From Euphorbia lathyris (lineage: Eukaryota > Streptophyta > Magnoliopsida > Malpighiales > Euphorbiaceae): a stretch of 64,000 bases of DNA. Shown here in pieces: positions 21,971 to 31,749 of the stretch; the first letter of the stretch is position 1; every line of letters begins with the position of its first letter. The notes beneath the pieces were generated by a model that did no database searches, had not been told where the DNA came from, and was given only the letters and a program-made list of their open reading frames with translations. The position numbers and the translations under genes were made by a program. The stretch covers positions 21,369,001 to 21,433,000 of the forward strand of contig NC_088914.1 in assembly GCF_963576675.1 (NCBI RefSeq). The letters are read 5' to 3'.

Positions 21971-24096
21971 TTACTCATTTATTCTTTGCTGACGATAGTT
22001 TTCTGTTCTTTAGAGCAACGATAAGTGAAGCTAGGAAAGTGATAAATATACTGTCTGAGTATGAGTTAGCTTCGGGTCAGGCTGTGAATCTGAACAAATC
22101 TGGTATTTTCTTCAGTGCAAATGTTAGCGCAGATCTGAAATCTGAGGTCAAAAGAATCTTGAGGGTCAATACACCACTGGATACTGGACGCTACTTGGGG
22201 TTGCCCTCGCTGATTGGATGCTCCAAACGCAGGATATTCAACTTTCTGATTGATAGGTTGCGTAAAAAAACTCGAATCCTGGGGATTCAAGTTTCTGTCC
22301 CAAGCTGGCAAGGAAGTGCTGTTAAAGTCAGTGGCCCAGGCATTACCTTCCTTCTGTATGAGTACGTTCCTCTTACCTTTATCTATTTGTGATGAGTTGC
22401 AAAAGCTGATGAACTCCTTTTGGTGGGGCTTGAAACCTGATGGGAAAAGAAGTATTCATTTGTTTGATTGGTCTAAATTATGCCAGTCAAAGGACCTAGG
22501 GGGTGGGTTTCAAAGACCTGCATATGTTTAATTTGGCGTTGTTAGGTAAGCAGGGATGGAAGCTAGTTAGTCAACCAAATACTTTAGTAAGTAGAATGTT
22601 CAAAGCAAAATATTTTCCTAGGGAGGACTTACTTTTCTCTAAATTAGGCAATAATCCTAGTATGGTTTGGAGAAGTATCTGGAGTGGCCTGAGCATACTT
22701 AGAAAAGGTTTAAGATGGAAGGTTGGGGATGGTAGATCTATCGGAGTATGGGAAGATGCATGGGTACCTAAGCTAGATGATTTTTGTATAAATTCCTTTA
22801 TGGTCCCTGGAATGCAGGATTTGAGAGTAGAGGATTTGCTTCTTGAAAATGGCAGGGGATGAGATATGGATAGACTAAACGGATGTTTTAGTGAGGCGAA
22901 AGTGAGTGCAATTTGTGACATTATATTGCCTTTCAGTTCTAAGGAGGATATGAGGGTGTGGCATTGGTCAAAAGATGGTTTCTACAATGTGAGATCGGGA
23001 TACACTGCGGGAATGGGGGAGGGAGGAGGGAACTTGGGAAATGAGGGATGGAAGAGGTTGTGGAAGCTGGAGATCCCCCCTAAACTTAAAGTTTTCCTCT
23101 AGTGGCTTTGTTCCGGGTGCTTACACACTCGGGCCAGACTGGCCAATCGACGAGTTCCCATCACAATTAAATGCCCATTGTGTGTTGACCAGGATGAGAT
23201 AGATAACCATTTATTTGTTGATTGTTGCTTTGTAGGTGATCTTTGGTGAATAGCTGGGATTCCAGTACCACAAACCGACGGTTTGAACCTTGCAGAATGG
23301 CTACTACAGACATTATGCGGATCGAATCATGAGAGCATAGCCCGGATTTGCTGTGCATTGAAGACAATCTGGGACCACCGGAATAGAGTTCTTTGGCACA
23401 TGGAATGGTGGCCGGCGGACGTTAGCTGGCGCCAAGGGATTGATGAGCTCCGAGACTGGAAGGCCTACCATCAAGGCTCGTCGGTTAGGCCAACATCAGT
23501 TGTGCGCACCCGACTTCAGCAACAGGATGGCATACACGAAGGGTCTACGTCGGCATCTGCAGCAGGCCCGCAAAGCGAAAGCTGACGAGTTTTGACATCT
23601 CCAAAATGGAACCCGCCAGCTGCTGGGTCAATGAAGTGAAACATGACGGATCAATTTTCAAAGAGGAAGGGTCGTGTGGTATGGGGGCGGTAATCAGGGA
23701 CGCTTCGGGCGTGCTTTTATTCTGTAGCAGCAGCTTTATTCCAGGTATTATAGAGCCAAGGGTGATTGAGGCGTTAGCCTTACGCCCGAGTTTGATTTGG
23801 CTTGCTGCCATGCAATATACGCACGTTGAGTTTGAATCTGATGTCAAGTTGGTTGTTGATGCAGTTCACTCATGCAAAAAAGATATCTCAGAGTTGGTTC
23901 GCTAATTCATGATTGTTGAGTCATTCTTAGATCCAACCCCACTTTTAATTTAGCTTTTGTTCCTCATTTAGCGAATAGGACTGCACATTTGGTAGCTTGG
24001 CATGCTTATTCCAATACTAGCGATTTTTTATCTACTGTAGTGCCGGAATGGCTGTCAAACGTTATTGTTGAGGATGCTAATCCTATTTTAGTATGA
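21971..24096 (+). pseudogene. LINE ORF2, part 3: reverse transcriptase catalytic end to RNase H
   Basis: Resumes at THLFFADDSFLFFRAT, with the FADD catalytic motif near 21985. It continues through the thumb (LASGQAVNLNKS, RYLGLPSLIG) to a WxxxW-rich connector, then a C-terminal HxxxC-type region (IKCPLCVDQDEIDNHLFVDC) near 23165-23230. RNase H is at about 23620-24050, with candidate acidic residues in KHDGS, EALALR and FESD. Frames shift at the A-run near 22266 and the G-run near 22500, and stops fall near 22860, 23101 and 23250. The frame ends with VPEWLSN..ILV and TGA at 24094-24096. RT sequence before FADD is missing. Confidence 0.85.
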
Positions 24097-25160
24097 AATA
24101 ACTATTTCAGGTTCAAAAACAATGTAAACATCAATTTAGTTTATATATTTACAAATAATGTAAAATTCCCTTCAACCTCTATAATACGAATTCCACAAAA
24201 GTCACTTATATCAAGTGAAGTACAATTTTTTTTACCATTGCCCTCATATCACGGTACCCCTAATGTTTTGTATCACTCTTTGTGCGAAGTCAAATTTGAA
24301 GTATGCGAATTTATCAAATCGGGTGTAATAGATTAAAAAGTGCATACAACACACTTTCAACATGCAGTTTATTTCTTTGCACTATATTTTAAGTAAGTTG
24401 AAGAAGGTTTCGAAACATTTTAAACAAATTAAAAGAGACTATTATAATACTTTAAAAAAAATTAAAATCAATCAAGTTATTTTATTTAGACAAATTTAAG
24501 GCAAATGATATATTTGAGACTATTATTTTAATTATAATATTCATATTTAATTTGGTCCAACCAGGAACTATAATGGGTAATAAAGAGTAGCAGTCTAAGT
24601 CTATTAATTATGATTTGTTATGATTGAAAACATTAGTTAGTGTTCCAGAGATCTAAACATAAAATTATTTAATTAATTAAATGAGTGGATTGGTGGTAAG
24701 CATATTTGTAGTCCTAAGTGAGACATTTAGGTAAAGTCAACAAGTAATTAAGGTATATAAATTAATTAAAAATTCTTAATTTCTATTCAGAGCACCATAG
24801 GAATTAATAAGGTATATATAATATAAAAAAAAGGGTTAATTTTGTAGCCTCAAGTAATAGAGGTAGGAATAGAATAAGGCTGTTTATCCAATTTGTGTAG
24901 TTGGAAGATAAGTGGGTTGGGTTTAGTGGTTTTAGTCATTCTAATCTATCAATTCAACATAAAGTTACCCACCATATATATATATAAATATATATTAAAT
25001 TATTAATTAAGATCTCCAAATTAATCAAACTTTTAATGGGCGAATTGCAAAATTAGTCCAATTGATAGGCTCATTTGCATAGTTAGACTTATTATATTAC
25101 CTCTTACCAAATTACGCACTTTCAAATTAGATTTTTCCAAAATACTTTTAGTATATATAT
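24097..25160. other. AT-rich stretch with no recognisable gene
   Basis: The LINE 3' end lies somewhere in the first few dozen bases but no poly(A) tail is visible. A TA-rich simple repeat lies at about 24970-25000. I see no open frame with protein-like features and no element ends. Confidence 0.6.
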
Positions 25161-26151
25161 GGATTAAAATCTGCTGTCCCAACGTGGGTGTCCCCTTCCC
25201 TGTCTCCCATTGGTTTTATTACATCTGTACTCTTTTAATTTCCTTGAGTTTCTCCTTCCTTCGATAGAAAAGCATGGACTTCTTTCACATTTTTCTCTTT
25301 CTCTGTACATAGTCTTTCTTTGTCTCAAATCACCATCAACTTCATTTGATCATTCGCTTTCTCTATCTCTGATCATCGCAACCTCATTGAGAAAGCTGAT
25401 TACCATAGGAATTTAAAACTGAAATTAGATTCAAAGCTTGAAATAAGGTATTTTAGATTATTATCAATATCTGCAATATTGTTAGAATCATCCCAAATTC
25501 CAAAACGAAACTAAGTTCAACACTTGGAATCAGTAACTACAATGTCTGAATCACCTCTAAATTTCATTTTCTTTGATTCAATTTCAGGTTTACCTTCCTG
25601 CTCCATATATTTAGTTGTTGCATCGGGTTTGGGTTCAACATTGTTGGAAGGAACAAGGAAGCAATGGAGAATTGAAAAGTTGTTCTAGTTTTTGGCAGAC
25701 GGATATTATCAAGCAGCCATTATATTTCTGAAACACGAAGGAAATATATAAGCGAGATGGAGAATTGTTGGAGGTAAATGTTCTGATGCATGGGTTTTCC
25801 TACCCATTCTAACAGATTTGTTAGTATCTTGAACAGATCTTTATGAGATATTTGACAGTTCTTAATTCCTCCAATTAATTTCAATTTTAAATTCCTATCA
25901 TAATCAGTTTTCTCAATGAGGTTCACGCCATCGAAGATAGAGAAAGACGATGATCAGAGACAAAGAAAGAGGATGTACAGAGAAAGAAAAAAACTTGAAA
26001 AAAAAGTCTATGCTTTGTTGTTGAAGGAGGAACGATGTTGCTCAAGAAAATTAACAGAGTTAAACTACAGTTAAATGCTGATTACACGTGTAATAAAATC
26101 AATGGGAGACAGGGAAGGGGACACCCATGCTGGGACAGCAGATTTTAATCC
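25161..26151. mobile_element. Mutator-like non-autonomous element with long terminal inverted repeats
   Basis: Starts GGATTAAAATCTGCTGTCCC and ends with its reverse complement. The outer 60 or so bases are nearly perfect inverted repeats, and similarity continues with gaps to about 25430 on the left and about 25880 on the right. TATATATAT flanks it on both sides (25152-25160, 26152-26160), a 9-bp duplication, although this lies in a TA tract and is weak evidence. Long repeats with 9-bp duplication fit Mutator-like elements. The centre (about 25440-25880) has no transposase and no clear captured gene. Confidence 0.75.
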
Positions 26152-26160
26152 TATATATAT

Positions 26161-26406
26161 AAGGACTTAATCATTTCTTTCACTCCACTTCTCATCTTTT
26201 GCAATGCAACTTCATTTTCATACATCAATCCTACATCTATAAATTTCCAAAAATTTATGTGATGAAAATGAATTGAACATCAATTGTCCATTCAGTATAC
26301 TCCATAATAAAACGATGTTGTCGGGAGGAGGAATAGGACTCTGCTTAATATGGTTAGGTCAATGATGACCGAAGAAAATTTTCCAATTTTCTATTGGGGA
26401 GATGGT
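26161..26406. other. Short flank, nothing recognised
   Basis: About 245 bp between the inverted-repeat element and the LTR of element X. No open frame or repeat structure. It may be older flanking DNA into which X inserted; ATGGT (26402-26406) would be the X target duplication, the partner of which lies outside the window. Confidence 0.5.
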
Positions 26407-27800
26407 TGTTGGTCCCGTGTAATTAGTTCCAATGGGGGGGTTAGGAACTAATGTAACTTTTTCGCTTAATTATGCTGACTTAATTTAATTCTTTAAATTA
26501 CTTTACTCAGTTTTGGTCAGCAAGGTCGAGCAAGATGTAAGACAGCTTTAGTCAGAGGCTGACTAGAACCATTTCACTTGTGAGTTGGGAATTAACACTT
26601 AAGGTCAGCTTCCAACTCAGCACTCTGATTACTCAGTGTCAGCTTATACAATTTGTATCCTGAGTAATTTAAGCAAGAAACACATACACATATATATTGA
26701 GAGAAAGAGTTAGAAATTACTCAGCAAACTTATCCTGGTTCGGCCTCACCGCCTACATCCGGTCCCCAGAATCCTTCCAGGCTTTTTCAATCCACTACTG
26801 AGCTCTTTAAAGGTAGAGCACAAACCGTTTACAAAGCAATTGAGTATGCAAGAGTACCGTCCTCTATCCTTCTACTCAACCCTACTGAGCACTATAACCA
26901 AACACTCAGATTTTCTCTACCGCTGAGTACTAAAACCGAGTACTCAGCACAGCTCTCTTGATCTTACAATTGATACAGATTTGTTCTTTCTAGATGAAGA
27001 ACACTTTAGATGAATATAAATTCAATATAGACTTTTACACAGAAATAGGATTTGGGTGTAAGTATTTGCTTTTCTTGTTTGTATGTGCTTGTATGTATGC
27101 TTTTCTCTTTTGTATTTCGGCCAAGGATCCAAGAGATGAACTTGTCCTTTTATAGTGAAATCTGATGCCTCAATCATTTGAATTCGGATCTAACTGTTGA
27201 ATTCAAACGGTCTTCTTGCGTCATTCACTGGTCAGCATACAGTTTTGTAGGCCAATCCTGTCGTCTGAATTTAGCAGGCGCCAGGCTTGTCTTCTTTCGC
27301 CAGGTTCGTCTTCTAGCGCCAGTTTCGTCTTTTACCCAAACGCCAGTTGACCCATGCATCTCGAAACTTGCCTTCTTGTGTAATTCCAAAGCTTCTGAAT
27401 TGGCGCAGATCTCTGTCAGGTCTTATCTTTTAGTTAACGGATTATTGGCGTTGTCCTGGTGAACACTCAGCTTGACTCAATAGACGTTGCCTTCGATCTT
27501 CATCTTTGGCGAGACTGAGTCACATTCTACCCAGCTTCTTCGGTCAGCTTCGTCTTCAAGCGTTTGTTCTGAAGAAGACTTTTCTTCTATTATGCTGAGT
27601 CGTGTTCTGCTCAGCTTCTGTAGCACATGCTGACTTCGTCCTGTCTTACTTTTTATTTCTGTTCTCATTTATAATTATACTCAACATTGAACAACCACAT
27701 TAGTACAATTAAATCAAAGCACTTAAATTTAATTGTCTTAATCATGGATTAACTTAAATAATTTTGTCAAATCAAAATCATGTGGAAAGGTGTTTCAGCA
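26407..27800 (-). mobile_element. Element X 3' LTR, family 2, 1,394 bp
   Basis: In minus orientation it begins TGCTGAAACACC at 27800 (mutated TGTTG) and ends GGGACCAACA at 26407. It is clearly related to the A and Y LTRs but diverged from them. TATAAAAG is at 27147-27154. About 130-200 bp upstream of that, at 27278-27345, three imperfect copies of a roughly 20-bp GCGCCAG..TCGTCTTCT repeat occur, a possible enhancer-like array. Confidence 0.9.
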
Positions 27801-28340
27801 AACTCCCCCATTTTGATGTTGGCAAAAATATTTAGTTGTGGAACTCAGCATTAAAGTTCCCCATAATTGATTTATCTTTTATTCTTCTGAAGTTACTCCC
27901 CCGTAAGGGTTGCATTTGACTCAATTTAACTCTAAACCTTCTAAGATTTAATCGAGTGAAATTAAGACATGCCTTTACTGACTTAGTTCAATTCTAGACC
28001 TTCCAAGATCTAATTCAGATGAGCCTAGGTCAGCTTTCAGAAGATGGTCAATACTTGGAACATATAGTTATTACTCAGTGTTGCACATAGGTATCAGAGT
28101 TATCATATAGGTATCAGAGTTATGTGTGCTGAGTATATTTTACTTGTATTTTTCTTATGTTCACAAGATTTACTTTGTTCAATGATTAGTTAAGTATGAC
28201 AGATCAGCATATAAGCATAACAGGTAAGCATCGCATATAGATAAGTCAGTTTGGATAAAAAAATGCTTATATAGATAGTCAGCATAACAACTTAGAACAT
28301 GCCAGATATATAAAGTTACAAGCCTAAGACTATTCCTAAT
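27801..28340 (-). other. Element X 3' untranslated region
   Basis: Non-coding, with polypurine-type tracts CTCCCCC at 27803-27809 and 27896-27902 (two more lie in the ORF3 tail at 28476 and 28518). A short direct repeat of CATAGGTATCAGAGTTAT lies at about 28085-28125. Confidence 0.7.
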
Positions 28341-28592
28341 CTATCTCTTTATGTTGACTTGAACTTGGTGGGATTTGCCTTTGCCCTTGACAGTTCTTTG
28401 TTGCTGACTTGGATTACTTGGGTCAGCAGAAGTTGAACCAGGCTTCTACTGAGTTCCGGCGGCAGGCTTATTTATCTCCCCCATTTTCTGCTGAGTTCCA
28501 GCAACTTGTCTTTCGTTCTCCCCCGTTTTGCCAGCATCGGGAGTTGGAGGAGGAGGATAAAAGGTTCCCTGTTGAACAGCACGAGTCAGTTT
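28341..28592 (-). pseudogene. Element X ORF3, C-terminal end
   Basis: Continues X ORF3 on the left side of element Y: LTRAVQQGTF, PDAGKTGEN, and a lysine-rich tail ending with the stop at 28341-28343. A TAG near 28447 interrupts it. LTRAV and DAGKTGE match the same region of the Y ORF3 (LTRAVL, DADKTGEK). With one copy of AGTTT removed, the frame joins the part ending at 38877. Confidence 0.8.
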
Positions 28593-29944
28593 TGTTGAAA
28601 CACCTTTCCACATAATTTTGATTTGACAAAATTGTTTAAGTATAATTGAAAAACATATTCTAAACACACTAAGTTTAAATGCTTTGATTTATTCTACTAA
28701 TGTGTTTGTTCAATGTTGAGTTAAATTGTTTATAAGACACAAGAATTAAAAGGCCCAAGCCCAATACGAAAGTCAAAGCCCAAGTCAAACAACTCAAGAC
28801 AACTCGGCCCGCGTTTATCAAAACGATGTCGCTGTGTGCAAAACGTAACTCAGCATGAGAAGGATCTAGAAGACCTTCAGGGAACAACTTCGGAACGAAG
28901 CTGCTGAGTTGATTCGACAAAGCGTACAAGATAGCAGCTGGCTAAGGAAAACTTCCAGACAAAGTATTTCCACTTTGGGTAAAGTTCAGACGAAACAGTA
29001 TGATGTCTAGTTGACTTTACCATAAAAGGAGAGACATTCTCCCGAGCTGACCAAAAGCTGACCGAGGACAGAAGATACACAAATCTGATTGGCCGAGAGC
29101 TCTGAGCAAGTCAGGATGACAACGACAGGAAGCCGTTTCCCTCCAACGGTTAATTCGAAATTCGAAATGACCGATACCTCAAGACGTCTCTATAAATAGT
29201 GCCATCAGAAGCTTCATTCCACACAGAACTTGATCAAGCCATTACACTGACCAAATTTCTACACAAGTTCTGCAAGAAAGAAGCAAAGCAATCTTACACT
29301 ACATTTCATATATTTGTGTAAAAGTCTAGAGTGATTATTCAATCATCTAAGGTGTCTTAGCATTCATTGTTTAGGACAAACACTTATCATTTCTAGAGAT
29401 TAGAAAGGAGAGGCTGAGTACTCGGTTATAGTACTCAGCAAGAGATTAGGATTGAGTAGAGGTATAGAGGAAGGTACTCTTGTTATACTCAGTTGCTAAG
29501 ATTGTAAAAGGTTTGAGGCTCTACCTTTAAAGAGCTCAGTAGAGGATTCGAAATCTCGGAACGTGTTCCGGGGATAGGACGTAGGCTTAGCAGAAGCCGA
29601 ACCTGGATAAACCTGCTGAGTAACGTATTTCTTACCTTAAACTCCTTATATATATTGCTTGCTTAAATAACCAAAAAATGACCAAGTAAAGAGGTCAAGC
29701 TGAGTTGTGCGCATCGAACATCTGAGCTCAGGAATAGACTTTAAGTGCTATCTCCTGACTCAAGTCAAGAAACTGACCTAGTCACTAGTTGACTAAGCCA
29801 GTATCTTACTGATCACTCAGCGCCGCTGTTAAAACCTTTTCTCTTAAGAAAAGAAGTTTGCCCAAAATTAATTAAAAAGTTTAAATAGTTCCTAACCCCT
29901 CCCCCCCTTAGAACTATACTTGCAACGTTATAAGGGACCAACAA
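28593..29944 (+). mobile_element. Element Y 5' LTR, 1,352 bp
   Basis: Begins TGTTGAAACACC and ends GGGACCAACA. TATAAATA at 29191-29198 is the likely promoter, with transcription expected about 30 bp downstream. At about 29144-29168 lies the palindrome GGTTAATTCGAA/TTCGAAATGACC, imperfect here and perfect in element A. Confidence 0.95.
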
Positions 29945-29946
29945 GT

Positions 29947-29959
29947 GGTATCAGAGCCT
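29947..29959 (+). other. Element Y tRNA primer-binding site
   Basis: TGGTATCAGAGCC two bases after the LTR end, complementary to the 3' end of plant initiator methionine tRNA. Confidence 0.9.
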
Positions 29960-30004
29960 AAAAGCTCACTGTAAAAGGTCTAACAACCTTGAGCCTATCC
30001 TACT

Positions 30005-31744
30005 ATGGGCGAAAACAGTACTCGATTTCTCCCAGGAAACCAAACAACTCAGATATTGCCTGAGGGGCTGTCCATCACTCGGCCTCCCCTATTCTTTGGG
30101 TCTAACTATACCTTCTGGAAGAATAGGATGAAAAATTTCATTCAGGCTACAAATATGAGTGCCTGGCTATCTATAGTGCAAGGCCCATTTGTACCTATCG
30201 AAGTTGTGGCTGGCCAAACAGTTGTAAAAGTTAAGGCCAATTGGACAGAGGATGATCTTAAGAAGCTTCAAAATCACGCTTCGGCTATCAATATGCTTCA
30301 CTGTGCGCTCGATGCTGCAGAATATAATAAAATCTCAAGTTGTGAGTCGGCGCAAGAGATCTGGAAAAAGCTGGAAGTCACCTACGAGGGAACCAATAAA
30401 GTAAAGGAGTCCAAGGTGAATCAGCAGATGAGACTGTACGAGCTGTTCGAGATGAACAATGATGAGGGAATTTCAGACATGAATGCAAGGTTTACCAACA
30501 TCATTAATGAGCTCAAGAGACTTGGGAAAATCTTCACTGAGGAAGAACAAGTCAAGAAGATACTCAGGAGTCTTCCTAAAGACTGGCAAGCAAAGAAGAC
30601 CGCTGTTGAGGAAGCTCAGGATTTAACCACCTACAAATATGACGAACTCATCGGCTCGTTGCTGACCCATGAGATATCTATGAAAAACTTCGAGGTGAAG
30701 GAAAAATCTGAAGACAAGAAGCAGAACTCTCTTGTCATGAAAGCTGACTCCACTGACGGGAGCTCAACTAATGACGAGGAGATGGCTATGTTCACAGGGA
30801 AGATGAAAAGGCTATTCAGGAAGAATGACAAATATTCTAAGAAGCCTTACAGAAAGTTTGATAAGTATAAAGCTGACTCAAGCGACATCAAATACAAAAA
30901 GGACAGCTCAAAGCCCATTACATGTTTTGAGTGCCATCAAACTGGCCATATTAAGTCAAGCTGTCCCACACTGAGGAAAGACAAGAAGAGCGGCAAGAAG
31001 GCAATGGTGGCTACATGGAGCGACAGTGATGAGTCCTCATCTACAGAAGCTGAGGCCACCGAGTCAGCGAAGATATGCTTCATAGCTGACGAACTTGCTG
31101 AGCCGTGCGTCTCTGAGCATGCTGACCCATCCGTCGCATCAGATGACGAGGAGCAATCAAATGAGGTAATTACTCTTCCCTAGCTCAGAAACGATATGGT
31201 TAATGCCCTGAGTGATCTCTACACACTTGTCAAGAAGTGTAATAAGAAAGTTAGAGCACTCAGCAGACGTTGTGACGAAGTGGAAGAGGTCAAGCTGAGT
31301 GACCTCAGATTCCTTCTTCAGGACAATTCAACTCTGCATGATAACATGAAGATCATACACGAGTCTGTCTCTGAAGTCCAATCAGTTTCAAAGAAACTGA
31401 GAAAGGACATCACAACTATCCAGAACCAATTAAAGGTTCCAAATAAAAGAAACATTCCTCTGAGAACTCAGTACCAAGGTACTCAGCAGAGATGGAATCC
31501 CCAGCGAAAAGTCCAGTGTGACTTTTGTGGGAAGAAAGGACACACCACTAAGGTGTGCTGGCATGCTCAGCACTGGGGTGCTGACAAGTCAGTGAAACAT
31601 CCTAAACAGAAGGTCAGCTGTGACTTCTGTGGAAAGAATGGCCATACTGTCCAAGTATGTCGCCATAAAATAAAATATGATGCTTTACCTGTTGCACCTA
31701 ACAAGCAAGGACCCAAAAAGAATTGGGTACCTAAAAGTAACTAG
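30005..31744 (+). pseudogene. Element Y gag, one nonsense codon
   Basis: Starts MGENSTRFLPGNQ at the first ATG after the primer site. The copia Gag domain (UBN2 type) covers about residues 30-220. CCHC knuckle 1 (CFECHQTGHIKSSC) lies near residue 305. A TAG at 31181-31183 replaces the glutamine found in element A. In the same frame the protein continues with a coiled-coil-like KKLRKDITTIQNQLK region and knuckles 2 and 3 (CDFCGKKGHTTKVC, CDFCGKNGHTVQVC), ending WVPKSN and TAG at 31742-31744. The stop is a C to T change. Confidence 0.93.
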
Positions 31745-31749
31745 TTATA

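Larger units (their letters stand above)
5590..24096 (+). mobile_element. Plant L1-type LINE, degenerate and split by several insertions
   Basis: ORF1 has a DUF4283-type domain. ORF2 has an AP endonuclease, reverse transcriptase, a C-terminal zinc/HxxH-like region and RNase H, all in the order seen in plant L1 elements. The body is interrupted by a 318-bp insertion (8222-8539) and by element A plus a hAT remnant (9089-21970). The central part of the reverse transcriptase is missing. The leader at about 5590-6127 is relatively GC-rich, as is usual for these elements. Both ends are approximate: no poly(A) tail or target duplication is clear. Confidence 0.85.

Noticed and set aside
25210..25416. 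68-aa frame and its mirror at 25720-25926
   Set aside because: Both fall in the arms or edge of the inverted-repeat element; no recognisable protein.
28675..29080. Minus-strand frames repeated at 37659-38013
   Set aside because: Antisense frames inside the two LTRs of element Y; present twice only because the LTR is.
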